Of a stretch of 64,000 nt of DNA, positions 49,825-58,973 are shown piece after piece. Location of the stretch: assembly GCA_003250975.1 (NCBI GenBank), contig QKIY01000004.1:1-64000 (forward strand). The letters are read 5' to 3'. The first letter of the stretch is position 1; each line of letters starts with the position of its first letter. Position numbers and translations under genes: made by a program. The stretch comes from Gammaproteobacteria bacterium (GTDB lineage: Bacteria > Pseudomonadota > Gammaproteobacteria > Eutrophobiales > Eutrophobiaceae). The notes under the pieces are model-generated. The model did not search any database and had not been told where the DNA came from. It saw only the letters and a list, made by a program, of their open reading frames with translations.

Positions 49825-49918
49825 ATCATACAACCTTGTGATTATCTATAATTAAGTTTAACTAATTGAATTAATATACTGTTTTTTCTATAAATTAAGG
49901 CTACTGTTTGTGGCCATC

Positions 49919-50719
49919 TCATTTTCGGGACAACACTTTTTGCTTGGCCTCCTGCCAGAGCCGCTCCAATTCACCTGAATCGACGCTATCAATTTCATCA
50001 CCGTTTGCTTCGATCTTTGCCTCCATATACTGAAACCGGTTGATGAATTCCCGATTTGTGGCCCGAAGCGCAGTCTCGGCATTGATACCCATATGCCTCG
50101 CCAGATTGACGCAACTGAATATCAGATCTCCCAGTTCCTCAGTCAGGCGGTCCTTGTCGGCGGATGACGCAATTTCTGACTCCAGTTCTCCTAGCTCCTC
50201 TCTGATTTTCTCAAGCACGGGGGGGATATTGTCCCAGTCAAAACCCACCGTTGCTACGCGTGACTGGATTTTCTGCGCGCGTTGCAAGGCCGGCAAGGCA
50301 ACAGGAATGTCTCTAAGTACTGAAGTGGGGGTACCAGAACCCTTTTCCCCTGCTTCGTCACGTTTTGCCCGTTCCCAGAGCCTGGACTGGTGCTCGGGGG
50401 AATCTACCTTGGCATCGCCAAATACGTGTGGATGGCGCCTCAGTATTTTACCGGTAATAGAATCAACAACATCCTGAAATTTAAAAGCCCCTTTCTCACT
50501 GGCGAGCCTGGTGTGATAGACCACCTGGAACAATAAATCGCCCAGTTCATCCCGCAAGTCCTCCATATCATTACGGTCAATGGCATCAGCAACCTCATAA
50601 GCCTCTTCAATGGTAAAGGGCGCGATAGTTGTAAAATCCTGTTCCTTGTCCCAAGGGCAACCTCGCTCCGGGTGTCTCAGCTCTGCCATAATGGCAAGCA
50701 GTGTTTTAAGTGAATCCAT
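49919..50719 (-). CDS. mazG: Nucleoside triphosphate pyrophosphohydrolase MazG
   Basis: MazG removes pyrophosphate from NTPs/dNTPs and cleans the nucleotide pool. The 266-residue protein has two MazG domains. The first opens LLAIMAELRHPERGCPWDKE with EEAYEVADAIDRNDMEDLRD as the metal-binding EExxE helix. The second has VLEKIREELGELESEIA and LTEELGDLIFSCVNLARH. It is monocistronic and convergent with folE2. Confidence 0.97.
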   Translation of the reverse strand: MDSLKTLLAIMAELRHPERGCPWDKEQDFTTIAPFTIEEAYEVADAIDRNDMEDLRDELGDLLFQVVYHTRLASEKGAFKFQDVVDSITGKILRRHPHVFGDAKVDSPEHQSRLWERAKRDEAGEKGSGTPTSVLRDIPVALPALQRAQKIQSRVATVGFDWDNIPPVLEKIREELGELESEIASSADKDRLTEELGDLIFSCVNLARHMGINAETALRATNREFINRFQYMEAKIEANGDEIDSVDSGELERLWQEAKQKVLSRK

Positions 50720-50840
50720 AGGGTTCCCCTTTAGCAGTTTTCTGCAATAACTTGATTTTAAGATTGATTTGGCTTACAACGTGCGAGGTGCTTTGTGCAA
50801 ATCGATGCCCGAAGTCTAACAAGATTAGAAGACTCAGAAT

Positions 50841-51413
50841 ATGGTCCCATTGATACTCAGACTTGATATTGCTGGCTCCCCTGTGACCTGGATTCCCTGG
50901 CAGGATGCCGCATGCCTTTATACCAGGGAGATGATTGCCTGGACTGCCGGTGACAGTGTCTTTAAGGTATACGGCGGTATTAACCGTGCAAGCGGCGTAC
51001 GGTCTTTCATTAATATCAACTCGATCATTGCGGTTAAGCGCTCATTGCCCCACAAGCGCCCGAAACGCAATATTCCGCCACTGACCAATCGTGAACTATT
51101 TTATCGCGATGCCTATTTGTGTATGTATTGCGGCAGGCAGTTCCGTGATTCGCAGTTGACACGTGACCATGTTCTGCCTCTCTCGCGTGGTGGAAGGGAC
51201 CGCTGGTCGAATGTGGTGACGGCCTGCCGGCACTGTAACAGCCATAAGGGCAACAAGACCCCTGAAGAATCCGGACTCTCATTACTGGCCGTTCCCTATG
51301 TACCGAACTGGGCAGAGTACCTTGCCCTGTCCAATCGTAAAATCCTTGCCGATCAAATGGAGTTTCTCAAATCACAGTTTACCAACAGACCCATGCCATT
51401 CACCCAACAGTAA
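50841..51413 (+). CDS. HNH endonuclease family protein
   Basis: The 190-residue protein has an N-terminal strand region (LILRLDIAGSPVTWIPWQDA, residues 5-24) and a HNH nuclease module: CMYCGRQFRDSQLTRDHVLP (about 93-112), LSRGGRDRWSNVVTACRHCN and KGNKTPEE. The two CxxC pairs bind a structural zinc, and the DH/N/H residues are present. Such genes are common in gammaproteobacterial chromosomes outside mobile elements and their role is unknown. It is not flanked by phage or restriction genes. Confidence 0.88.
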   Translation: MVPLILRLDIAGSPVTWIPWQDAACLYTREMIAWTAGDSVFKVYGGINRASGVRSFININSIIAVKRSLPHKRPKRNIPPLTNRELFYRDAYLCMYCGRQFRDSQLTRDHVLPLSRGGRDRWSNVVTACRHCNSHKGNKTPEESGLSLLAVPYVPNWAEYLALSNRKILADQMEFLKSQFTNRPMPFTQQ

Positions 51414-51469
51414 TTCGAAAGCCATACACACTTTAACGGGAATGGCTCCGTAAAGTATGAAGCTATTCC

Positions 51470-52654
51470 ATGAAAGGCCCCCCGAGAATTAATAAAAACT
51501 GCCGAATGGATGATGTGCAGGCACCCGTCATCCCGATTATTGCGGAACTGATTGCAGATTCCCCCGGTACAATTTCACTTGGCCAGGGAGTTGTCTACTA
51601 TGGCCCTCCACCAAGGGCTTATGAAGCACTTAAGAAAATCCATCTTGATGGAAAACTGAATGTCTATGGCCATACCGCGGGGTTACATGCATTAAGACGG
51701 CAAATCGCCGATAAATTATTGCAGGAAAACCGGATCGATACAGGTGATGGTTACACTATTATCGTCACAGCAGGTTCCAATATGGGTTTTCTGAACGCCT
51801 TGTTTGCTATCAGCTATCCCGGTGATGAGATCATCCTGTCCGTCCCATATTACTTTAACCATGAAATGGCTACCAGGATGGTGGGATGCATTCCCGTACT
51901 GGTCGATACTGATGAAGGTTATCGGCTACGCATTAATGCTATTGGGCAAGCAATCACACCAAGGACCCGGGCAGTTGTTACCATATCCCCGAATAACCCG
52001 ACTGGCGTGGTTTACACGAAAGAGTCTCTGGCTGCAGTAAACCGGCTCTGCCGGAAGCACGGGATTTATCATATCAATGATGAGGCATATGAGTATTTCA
52101 CCTATGGTAAGGAACACCATTTTTCTCCCGGAAGCCTTGCAGACAGCAGGGAACATACCATCTCCCTGTTCTCGCTCTCAAAGTCCTACGGATTTGCCAA
52201 TTGGCGAATCGGATACATGGTGGTGCCCGAACATATGAAGACTGCGGTATACAAGGCACAGGACACCAACCTGATCTGTCCCTCCATTACCTCACAACTG
52301 GCCGCGGCCGGTGCCTTGGCCATTGGCAGGCAATACTGTGACAGCAAGCGGACTGTCATCGCGGAAAACCGTGAAATCATGCTAAATAAACTAAGCAATA
52401 TCAATGACATATATACTATTTCTGACAATCAGGGTGCTTTTTATTTTCTCATCAAAGTCCGGACCCAACTGGACGATATGACGCTTATCAGGCGGCTAAT
52501 CAAAGAACACAGGGTGGCCGTGCTTCCGGGGAGTACATTTGGCATGTCAGGGGGATGCTATATTCGCATTGCCTATGGTGCACTCAGCAGAGAAAATGCC
52601 ACAGAAGGAATTCAGCGGTTAGTTTATGGTCTGAAGGATATTGCCTGCAGCTAG
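51470..52654 (+). CDS. Class I/II PLP-dependent aminotransferase
   Basis: A 394-residue fold-type I aminotransferase. Early GTISLGQGVVYYGPPPRAYE, glycine-rich TAGSNMGFLNALFAI, TISPNNPTGVVYTKESL, and the PLP lysine in SLSKSYGFANWRIGYM (about 240-255) are all present. Resemblance is to aspartate/kynurenine-type aminotransferases, but the exact substrate cannot be told from sequence by eye. ATG at 51470 lacks a strong ribosome site; an internal Met at residue 13 is possible. The next gene starts 30 bases downstream with its own GGAG. Confidence 0.88.
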   Translation: MKGPPRINKNCRMDDVQAPVIPIIAELIADSPGTISLGQGVVYYGPPPRAYEALKKIHLDGKLNVYGHTAGLHALRRQIADKLLQENRIDTGDGYTIIVTAGSNMGFLNALFAISYPGDEIILSVPYYFNHEMATRMVGCIPVLVDTDEGYRLRINAIGQAITPRTRAVVTISPNNPTGVVYTKESLAAVNRLCRKHGIYHINDEAYEYFTYGKEHHFSPGSLADSREHTISLFSLSKSYGFANWRIGYMVVPEHMKTAVYKAQDTNLICPSITSQLAAAGALAIGRQYCDSKRTVIAENREIMLNKLSNINDIYTISDNQGAFYFLIKVRTQLDDMTLIRRLIKEHRVAVLPGSTFGMSGGCYIRIAYGALSRENATEGIQRLVYGLKDIACS

Positions 52655-52684
52655 AATAATATTAATATTGTATAGGAGCTTCTT

Positions 52685-53053
52685 ATGAGTAAATATAGTT
52701 TTGTTTTATTAATTTTATTGTTTAACGCACCTGTCCAGGGTATGGACAGTAATGGTAATTATGCTATCTGGGGTATCGGTCAAAAGCCCTGCCATCGTTA
52801 TAACCTGGCCAGGGCTGCCGAAAATGATGCCGAATACAAACAATACACCATGGGCTTCCTCACTGCTTATAACCACCAGGCTGAAAACACCTACAGCATT
52901 TCGTCAAGCATGACGCTGAATGAGATCTTTTCATGGCTTGATGATGAGTGTGAACTCAAACCCATTGTCAGTTTTGAAGAAGCGCTGACGGGTTTTATTA
53001 TCGAACACCATGAATCCCGCATGAAGTCCCCCCCGGGAGGGTTTGGCCGGTAA
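52685..53053 (+). CDS. Small secreted protein, Rap1a/Tai-like in outline
   Basis: A 122-residue protein with a signal peptide (FVLLILLFNAPVQG, cut near 19-20) and two mature cysteines (36 and 89) that could pair. Text such as YTMGFLTAYNHQAENTY and FSWLDDECELKP resembles small periplasmic proteins of the Rap1a/Tai-type helical fold, but I cannot assign it with confidence. GGAG lies 6 bases upstream of the ATG. No toxin or type VI gene is nearby, so an immunity role is not supported. It may be cotranscribed with the aminotransferase. Confidence 0.72.
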   Translation: MSKYSFVLLILLFNAPVQGMDSNGNYAIWGIGQKPCHRYNLARAAENDAEYKQYTMGFLTAYNHQAENTYSISSSMTLNEIFSWLDDECELKPIVSFEEALTGFIIEHHESRMKSPPGGFGR

Positions 53054-53067
53054 ATACCAGAAAAAAC

Positions 53068-53096
53068 TTGTAAAATTACGCTGTATTTCTCAAAAT
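53068..53096 (+). promoter_or_regulatory. Candidate promoter of the OprI-like lipoprotein gene
   Basis: TTGTAA (53068-53073) and CAAAAT (53091-53096) have 17-base spacing, giving a leader of about 110 bases. The leader includes a CTGGGG-AAAA-CCTCAG near-hairpin (about 53169-53184) close to the ribosome site GGGAG at 53202-53206. Confidence 0.4.
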
Positions 53097-53214
53097 AAAA
53101 GCCTGATAAAGTGTGAAAGCCATTGATAAATACGGGCAAATCAGTCATCATTTCAATTTACATGAGATCTGGGGAAAACCTCAGCCTAGGTAAGGTTTAA
53201 TGGGAGAAAAAACT

Positions 53215-53499
53215 ATGCAAAAAATTATTAAAGTTTCTTTACTTGCTTTATCCATCGGATTGGTAGGGGGTTGTGAAGGGGTGCAGACCCAGCAGACCGC
53301 CACTTCTTCTGCCCCGGAAGTAGGCGCAATGGAGAGAGCTAATGATGCCTATAATCTGGCTCAGACGGCTCATCAGATTGCTTCTGAGGCTGCTTATGCC
53401 GCTGACCAGGCCCAGAGAGATGCACATGCTGCATTACAGTGCTGTAATGAGAATGCCAGCAAACTGGATCGCATGTTTGAAAAAGCTATGATGAAGTAA
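53215..53499 (+). CDS. OprI/Lpp-like alanine-zipper outer-membrane lipoprotein
   Basis: From the ATG at 53215 (GGGAG 8 bases upstream; the ATG at 53200 overlaps that site and is rejected) the protein has 94 residues. The signal is QKIIKVSLLALSIGLVGG with lipobox LVGGC, Cys20 being lipidated, and Glu/Gly follow so Lol sorting to the outer membrane is expected. The mature part is an alanine-rich helix (ERANDAYNLAQTAHQIASEA then AADQAQRDAHAAL) ending KLDRMFEKAMMK. The end resembles OprI and ends in lysine, the residue that L,D-transpeptidases join to peptidoglycan in Lpp. A CysCys pair in ALQCCNEN is unusual. The gene faces an L,D-transpeptidase gene. Confidence 0.88.
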   Translation: MQKIIKVSLLALSIGLVGGCEGVQTQQTATSSAPEVGAMERANDAYNLAQTAHQIASEAAYAADQAQRDAHAALQCCNENASKLDRMFEKAMMK

Positions 53500-53521
53500 A
53501 CAGCTATTCTATTGAAACACT

Positions 53522-53551
53522 AAAAGCCCCGATTATCGGGGCTTTTTTTAT
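53522..53551. terminator. Intrinsic terminator between the lipoprotein and L,D-transpeptidase genes
   Basis: AAAAGCCCCGA-TTA-TCGGGGCTTTT forms an 11-bp stem, followed on the plus strand by seven further T-rich bases. It ends the lipoprotein transcript 23 bases past its stop; on the minus strand it touches the stop of the transpeptidase and may act there more weakly. Confidence 0.88.
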
Positions 53552-54642
53552 TTCTGCTTCAGCTTCTTGGGATCAATCCTGGTCTCGAGTCGCAGCCAGA
53601 TAGCATCTTCATCCCTTTCCGGCCGGATGGGTAACAGGGCTGTGGAAGTTGATTCAGCCTCTTTGGCGACCTTGTCTTCCTGGGTAAGGAGAAGCTCCTT
53701 CTGCATTCCGGGAATATACATGCCGATGGGGACAGGAACACCCTTTGATTCAGAAACAACCTTCCTGACCAGTGCCCAGTCAACCTTGTACTGCTCCTCA
53801 GGGGTGACGGATATAATGTACTTAACGACCTCTGTCAGGCTGTTTTGTGAAAAATAATCCTGATCTTCATCCAGGTAGGGATGCACTTCAAGATAGATGA
53901 CACCATCCATCATTCCAACCTTGTATGGTTGATTAATAATGTTAACCGGAGTCCCGACTTCAACCCGATTGAACAGGTCTTCGATATCTTCAGGATAAAG
54001 TCTGATGCAACCATGGCTAACACGCATACCCACACCATAGGGTTTATTGGTACCGTGTATCAGATAACTGGGTATACCAAGTCTCAGGGCATAATCGCCC
54101 AAGGGATTGTCGGGGCCTGCCTCAACAACCTCCGGCAAAGATTCTCCGTTCTCATCGTGTTCCTGCCGTATCGATTCGGGAGGGTACCAGGCTGGATTGA
54201 CCGTTTTCGCGATAATCGTTGTCTGGACATAGGGGGTGGACCAACCTTCGCGGCCAACACCCAGGGGATAGGTGATCACCTTGGCCTGTTCATTCGGCTT
54301 TTTTGCCGGGAAATAATAAAGCCGCATCTCCGGTATATTCAGTACCACACCTTCCCGTGGCGCATCGGGCAGAATGAACTGGGAGGGCAAGGTAATGGTC
54401 TTCCCCTCTCCCGGAATCCAGGTGTCAATATCCGGGTTAAGCAGTTTTAAATCGTAATACCCGAATCCGTTTGTCCGGCCGATATCCAGCAGGGTGTCAT
54501 TAAAGCCTGCATCGGCAGACCTGATCTCACCAATCACGGACTCATTCTCACGTATGTCATAGATCATGGCCGCAGCAGCCGCTCTGCCTCCCAGGACAGA
54601 TGCCGTGACCAGTAAAACAATAAAAATATGTCTTGTAATCAT
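53548..54642 (-). CDS. L,D-transpeptidase (YkuD domain, ErfK/YbiS-like)
   Basis: A 364-residue periplasmic enzyme that makes 3-3 crosslinks or attaches a lipoprotein lysine to meso-DAP. It has a signal peptide (about 1-25), a LysM-like N-terminal segment around DTLLDIGRTNGFGYYDLKLL, and a YkuD domain with YLIHGTNKPYGVGMRVSHGC and Cys212 as nucleophile with His210 nearby (SHGCIRL, 209-215). Length (E. coli ErfK about 310) is slightly long. It is convergent with the OprI-like lipoprotein, which is its probable substrate by analogy with E. coli Lpp and ErfK/YbiS/YcfS. Confidence 0.9.
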   Translation of the reverse strand: MITRHIFIVLLVTASVLGGRAAAAAMIYDIRENESVIGEIRSADAGFNDTLLDIGRTNGFGYYDLKLLNPDIDTWIPGEGKTITLPSQFILPDAPREGVVLNIPEMRLYYFPAKKPNEQAKVITYPLGVGREGWSTPYVQTTIIAKTVNPAWYPPESIRQEHDENGESLPEVVEAGPDNPLGDYALRLGIPSYLIHGTNKPYGVGMRVSHGCIRLYPEDIEDLFNRVEVGTPVNIINQPYKVGMMDGVIYLEVHPYLDEDQDYFSQNSLTEVVKYIISVTPEEQYKVDWALVRKVVSESKGVPVPIGMYIPGMQKELLLTQEDKVAKEAESTSTALLPIRPERDEDAIWLRLETRIDPKKLKQK

Positions 54643-54718
54643 GTTAAATACAAATTTACTTAACTGCGCTAAGTTTATGACTTGCCTAGTATATATCCGA
54701 TAAGTATAGAACTGCCAA

Positions 54719-57700
54719 TCAGATTGTCATGTTGTGATCACTTTCACCCATTCTTAGCAGGCTGGGCAGCAATAAAAGGGTAAAAATCGTGCTTATAAAC
54801 ATGCCACCGATAATGACCGATGCCAAGCCACGGTAAAGCTCTGTACCAGCACCCGGGATGAGCATCAGCGGCAACATGCCAAATATGGTTGTCAATGTAC
54901 TCATCATGATGGGACGCAGTCGGATATGAATCGCGCGGGATACCGCTTCTTGCCGATCCATGCCTTCCCGTTCGCCCTGGCGGGCCTGATAAACCAGTAA
55001 TATGGCATTATTCACCACGATCCCGAGCAGGATAATAAATCCAATCATGGTCAACAGATCCATTCGCTGGATCAAGGTAAACCCGAACAATGCAGGGACG
55101 ACATTAACCAATTTAAGGGCAATCACGCCGCCTACTGTTGCCAGCGGGATCGACATGATGACCAGCAAGCTATCCTTGAACGAACGGAACAGCGCGCTCA
55201 TGAGCAGGTAAAGGATTGCGATAGCCAGCAGAAAACTGCCCTTCATGCTTTTCAGTGCTGAATCAAGCTTGTCTGCAGTCCCCGCATAGCGAATAGATCC
55301 GTCTACAGGCATATATGGCGCGATTTCGGGTGCTATCTCTGTCTTGAGAAAAGTGACTGCATCTTCTAACGACACAGTTTCAGGTGGACTGACCCTCAGG
55401 GTAACGGTCCTGCGGCGATTGATACGCCGGATCTCCTCTGGTCCTGACGTGCGTGTGATATTGACCAGTTCACTCAGCGGGAGGATTCCAGCACCCGGCG
55501 TAGCAAGGGGCAGACTTTGTAATTCCTCTTCTTTTGTCCAGGGAGTAGACCGAACAATTATATCAAGAGTCTGTTCTCCATCGAAATAGTCGCCCACATA
55601 CAAACCATCACCAAAGGCCCTGATAATATTGGCCATTATCGCCCTGTCCCAGCCTGCTTCGGAAATACGTCGGTCATTGGGTTCCAGTCTGAGTTCAGGT
55701 TGTGCCAGTTCCAGACCAGGGAAAGGGCGGATATTCGCGCCTGGCATCTTTTGTTTTATCAGAATAAATGCCTGAAAGGCGGCATCCATCAGGGCGGAGA
55801 TATCACGGCCCTGCAGGTCCATATCCACTGTCCTGCCTTCACCAAAGCTGCCAAACAAGGATGCACGGTTTACCACTCCTATTGTATCGGGCAGATCACC
55901 CAGCACGGAGCTTATCAACGGCAGCAACTTGGCTGTCTCCTCCGGGTCTTCGCTACGCGCCCCAAGAAACACTCCTCGGCTGAACGCCACAAAAAAATAA
56001 TTTTTGATCTCAGGATCAGATGTATCCTCAAGATAGGGTTTCAGTTTTTCTGCAATAACTTGCCCCATTTCATTTTCCAGATAATCGATATTTGCCCCCG
56101 GAGGTGGCAAAACAAAACCAAATACCAGATTACGGTTACCTTCTGGGAGATAATCGGCTTTGGGCAAAAGGGCCCATGCGAGGGTAACAGGGATTATGAT
56201 GAGTCCTACTATCCAGAGGATCCTTTTCCTGTTACTGTCCGTCACCGACATGACGCTGTCAGCAATCCTCTCCCACCATTGATGGTGGGGATCAACCGGC
56301 ATCTGCTTACCCAGGTAATGTTGCGCGAGCGTTGGGACAACCGTGATGGCCACCAGCAGTGAAATACTAACTGCCGCGGTGATGGTGAGGGCAAGATCCG
56401 CGAACAACTGCCCAGCTTCATCCCGTAAAAATACGATTGGTAGAAAGATGGCGACAGTTGTTGCAGTCGAGGCTACCAGGGCACCCATGACCTGGCCCGC
56501 ACCATGCAGTGATGCCCTGATCATGTCCTCGCCCTGTTCACGCAACCTGACAATGTTTTCAAGCACAACAATGGAGGCATCGAGCACCATCCCAACAGCA
56601 AAGGCCAGGCCGGCTAGAGAGATCACATTCAGTGTCCTGCCCGTCAGGTCCATAAAGATAAAACTGCCGATAATACAGACAGGGATAGAGACTGCCACCA
56701 TCAGGGTTGCACGGAACCTGCGCAAGAACCACCACAAGACGCTGATTGCAAGAACAATGCCTGCCCCGAGGTTGTTTCTCAGCATGACAATGGAATTATC
56801 AATATAGGTGGTTTCATCATAGACCTGCTCTAAGCTAAGCCCTGCACGCCTAAGCGAACCCTCATGCAATTCCGCTACCGCCTCTCTCAAACCTTCCATT
56901 ATTTGAAGTACATTCACACCGGATTCGCGCTGGGCGTTCACCGCAATTGCCAGTGAGCCGTTGTGTAATACAAAGCTGCTCTTGTCAACCTGTCGCCGTT
57001 CCACCGTCGCCACATCACGCAGGAAGATCGGATACCCCTCTCTCCAGTCGATAATTAGGGAGCCAAGATCATCCAGACGATATTTACCGGTAAAGCGTAT
57101 GCTATATTCACGTTTGCCGATATCGGCAAACCCGCCGGAGATATCCTCACCGCTCGCCGCCAGCCGGGAAACCACCGGCAGTGTTAACTCGAGGCTGGCC
57201 GCCTTGTAGGGATCAAATTCAACCCGGATTTCGTATTCACTGCCACCATAAATCTCTGACCGGGCGACACCGGGGATGCGCTCGAAACGTGTCTGGACTA
57301 CCTCCTCAACATAATCCTTGTAGGTTGAGATGTCTGACTTGTTTCCAGGTAATGGTTTAATAATGAACCAGGCAATCGCGCGGGCATTACTGCCGACACT
57401 ACTGATAGTCGGTTCATCTGCGTCTTCCGGGTAACTCGGCACCTGGTTAAGGCGGTTCAATACCTCTATCAACGCCCGGCGCAGGTCCATGTCAACTACA
57501 AATCGGATGCTTATTTCACCACGCCCCTCCTGCGCCTTCGCCTCCATTTCAATCATTCCTGGAAGACCGCGCAACACATCTTCCTGTGGTTCGATGATTT
57601 CTGCTTCAACTTCATTGGGGGCGGCCGCACGCCAGTTGGTAGTAATGGTAATTTCTGGTTCCTGTATCTCCGGCGTGAGTTGGATTGGCAGCTGTTGAAG

Positions 57701-57784
57701 ACTCAGTGATCCGAACAGGATTACGAGTAACACAGCTACTGCAACGGCAATATGATTACCAAGACTTAGTTCAGTGAGCTTCAA
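54719..57784 (-). CDS. RND efflux permease (AcrB/HAE1-like)
   Basis: The 1021-residue inner-membrane antiporter has twelve transmembrane helices and two large periplasmic loops. Start text GNHIAVAVAVLLVILFGSLS, the helix 4 region GLAFAVGMVLDASIVVLENI carrying the proton-relay Asp, and the final TIFGMLPLMLIPGAG are family hallmarks. The length is shorter than AcrB (1049), as in many heavy-metal-independent HAE1-type pumps of marine and environmental bacteria. It is preceded by the adaptor gene (8-base gap). No outer-membrane factor gene follows, so the pump must use one from elsewhere. Confidence 0.96.
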   Translation of the reverse strand: MKLTELSLGNHIAVAVAVLLVILFGSLSLQQLPIQLTPEIQEPEITITTNWRAAAPNEVEAEIIEPQEDVLRGLPGMIEMEAKAQEGRGEISIRFVVDMDLRRALIEVLNRLNQVPSYPEDADEPTISSVGSNARAIAWFIIKPLPGNKSDISTYKDYVEEVVQTRFERIPGVARSEIYGGSEYEIRVEFDPYKAASLELTLPVVSRLAASGEDISGGFADIGKREYSIRFTGKYRLDDLGSLIIDWREGYPIFLRDVATVERRQVDKSSFVLHNGSLAIAVNAQRESGVNVLQIMEGLREAVAELHEGSLRRAGLSLEQVYDETTYIDNSIVMLRNNLGAGIVLAISVLWWFLRRFRATLMVAVSIPVCIIGSFIFMDLTGRTLNVISLAGLAFAVGMVLDASIVVLENIVRLREQGEDMIRASLHGAGQVMGALVASTATTVAIFLPIVFLRDEAGQLFADLALTITAAVSISLLVAITVVPTLAQHYLGKQMPVDPHHQWWERIADSVMSVTDSNRKRILWIVGLIIIPVTLAWALLPKADYLPEGNRNLVFGFVLPPPGANIDYLENEMGQVIAEKLKPYLEDTSDPEIKNYFFVAFSRGVFLGARSEDPEETAKLLPLISSVLGDLPDTIGVVNRASLFGSFGEGRTVDMDLQGRDISALMDAAFQAFILIKQKMPGANIRPFPGLELAQPELRLEPNDRRISEAGWDRAIMANIIRAFGDGLYVGDYFDGEQTLDIIVRSTPWTKEEELQSLPLATPGAGILPLSELVNITRTSGPEEIRRINRRRTVTLRVSPPETVSLEDAVTFLKTEIAPEIAPYMPVDGSIRYAGTADKLDSALKSMKGSFLLAIAILYLLMSALFRSFKDSLLVIMSIPLATVGGVIALKLVNVVPALFGFTLIQRMDLLTMIGFIILLGIVVNNAILLVYQARQGEREGMDRQEAVSRAIHIRLRPIMMSTLTTIFGMLPLMLIPGAGTELYRGLASVIIGGMFISTIFTLLLLPSLLRMGESDHNMTI

Positions 57785-57792
57785 GACAGGGA

Positions 57793-58854
57793 TTATCCTT
57801 TTCTGATTATTACTTTTTGTCCGTTTCTCAGGCGCTCATTACCCCTGATTACAATGATATCCCCTGGCTCAATTTCACCCTTAATCTCTATCAGGCCATT
57901 ATTGGACATTCCGGTTTTCACAAAGACCTCCTCTGCAACCCCGTCCCTGATAAGAAAGACACTGATCTTTTCCTGGCGTATAACAAGCGCATCAGATGGA
58001 ACGGCCGTTACTGTGCGCGGCTTGCTGTCCGGGATGGCAATTTTCAAAGCCTGTCCGGCCATCCATTCATCTTCCTCAAGTGACATCCTGATTTCATAGA
58101 GCCTCGAGCGAATATCACCCACAGGAACGATGGTGCTCACTTTGGCCCTGATATCTCTTTCACCCGTAGTGGCCGTTAATTCGTCACCTCGCTTGATGTA
58201 ATCGATGTTTCTGACCGGAATACGTGCCTGGATTTCCAGTAGATCTGTATTAACTAGCTTGAGGATATCGTCACCTTCCGATGCCCATTCACCCTCGGTC
58301 TTGTATCGTTCACTGATTACTCCTGAAAAAGGCGCCCTGATAACCGTTTTATCCAACCGTGTCTGCGCCATGCTAAAACGTGCCTTGTTTATTTCCAGCT
58401 GACCAGCGGCCTCGTCCCGTCGGGATTGCGTTTCATCAAGTAGGCTTTTGGCCGCGTTATTCTGCTTCGCCAGCTTTTCAAGCCGCTGCGTTTCCCTACC
58501 AAGGTAGTCTAGACGTGATTTAATGGGAGGAATTTCTGCCTTTGCCGCCTCCAATTCTAGCCGGATAATGTCATCATCCAGCCGTACAAGGACGTCACCC
58601 TTCTCAACATGTGTACCAATATCGTGGATTAGTTCTATCCGCCCGTCCACTTCAGCGGCTATTTCAGAATCAAAACGGCTGATTACGGTGCCCGGTAACC
58701 AGATGACAGGTGAGAGATTTACTTCGACAACCTCAGCGACATCCACTAGTGCGGCACCATTGCCTCCTGCTTTTGCAAAAGGAACTGTTGTAAGTAACAG
58801 GACAAGACCCAGGAATAAATGAGTATGATAGCGAAATATAGAGGAGTCTTTCAT
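57793..58854 (-). CDS. RND periplasmic adaptor (membrane fusion protein)
   Basis: The adaptor links the RND permease to an outer-membrane channel. I start at the ATG at 58854 (353 residues), giving a clean signal peptide (FRYHTHLFLGLVLLLTTVPF, about residues 7-26); the earlier ATG at 58914 adds 20 unlikely residues. HlyD-type barrel-sandwich text is GRIELIHDIGTHVEKGDVLV, then a long alpha-hairpin (about 95-155) and VIRAPFSGVISERYKTEGEW. It is in one operon with the permease; substrates unknown. Confidence 0.93.
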   Translation of the reverse strand: MKDSSIFRYHTHLFLGLVLLLTTVPFAKAGGNGAALVDVAEVVEVNLSPVIWLPGTVISRFDSEIAAEVDGRIELIHDIGTHVEKGDVLVRLDDDIIRLELEAAKAEIPPIKSRLDYLGRETQRLEKLAKQNNAAKSLLDETQSRRDEAAGQLEINKARFSMAQTRLDKTVIRAPFSGVISERYKTEGEWASEGDDILKLVNTDLLEIQARIPVRNIDYIKRGDELTATTGERDIRAKVSTIVPVGDIRSRLYEIRMSLEEDEWMAGQALKIAIPDSKPRTVTAVPSDALVIRQEKISVFLIRDGVAEEVFVKTGMSNNGLIEIKGEIEPGDIIVIRGNERLRNGQKVIIRKG

Positions 58855-58973
58855 AAATCCGGGGTATGTCCAGACAGTGGTTATTATTAAGTGCACTCTA
58901 GCAAATAACGGCACTGTTTAAGATAATTTTTTTGATTTTCAGTACAGGCCAGACAATACCAGGGAGACAGTGG

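Noticed and set aside
55700-56362. 220-codon plus-strand frame opposite the RND permease
   Set aside because: Shadow of the permease, which is intact across the region with clear family motifs.
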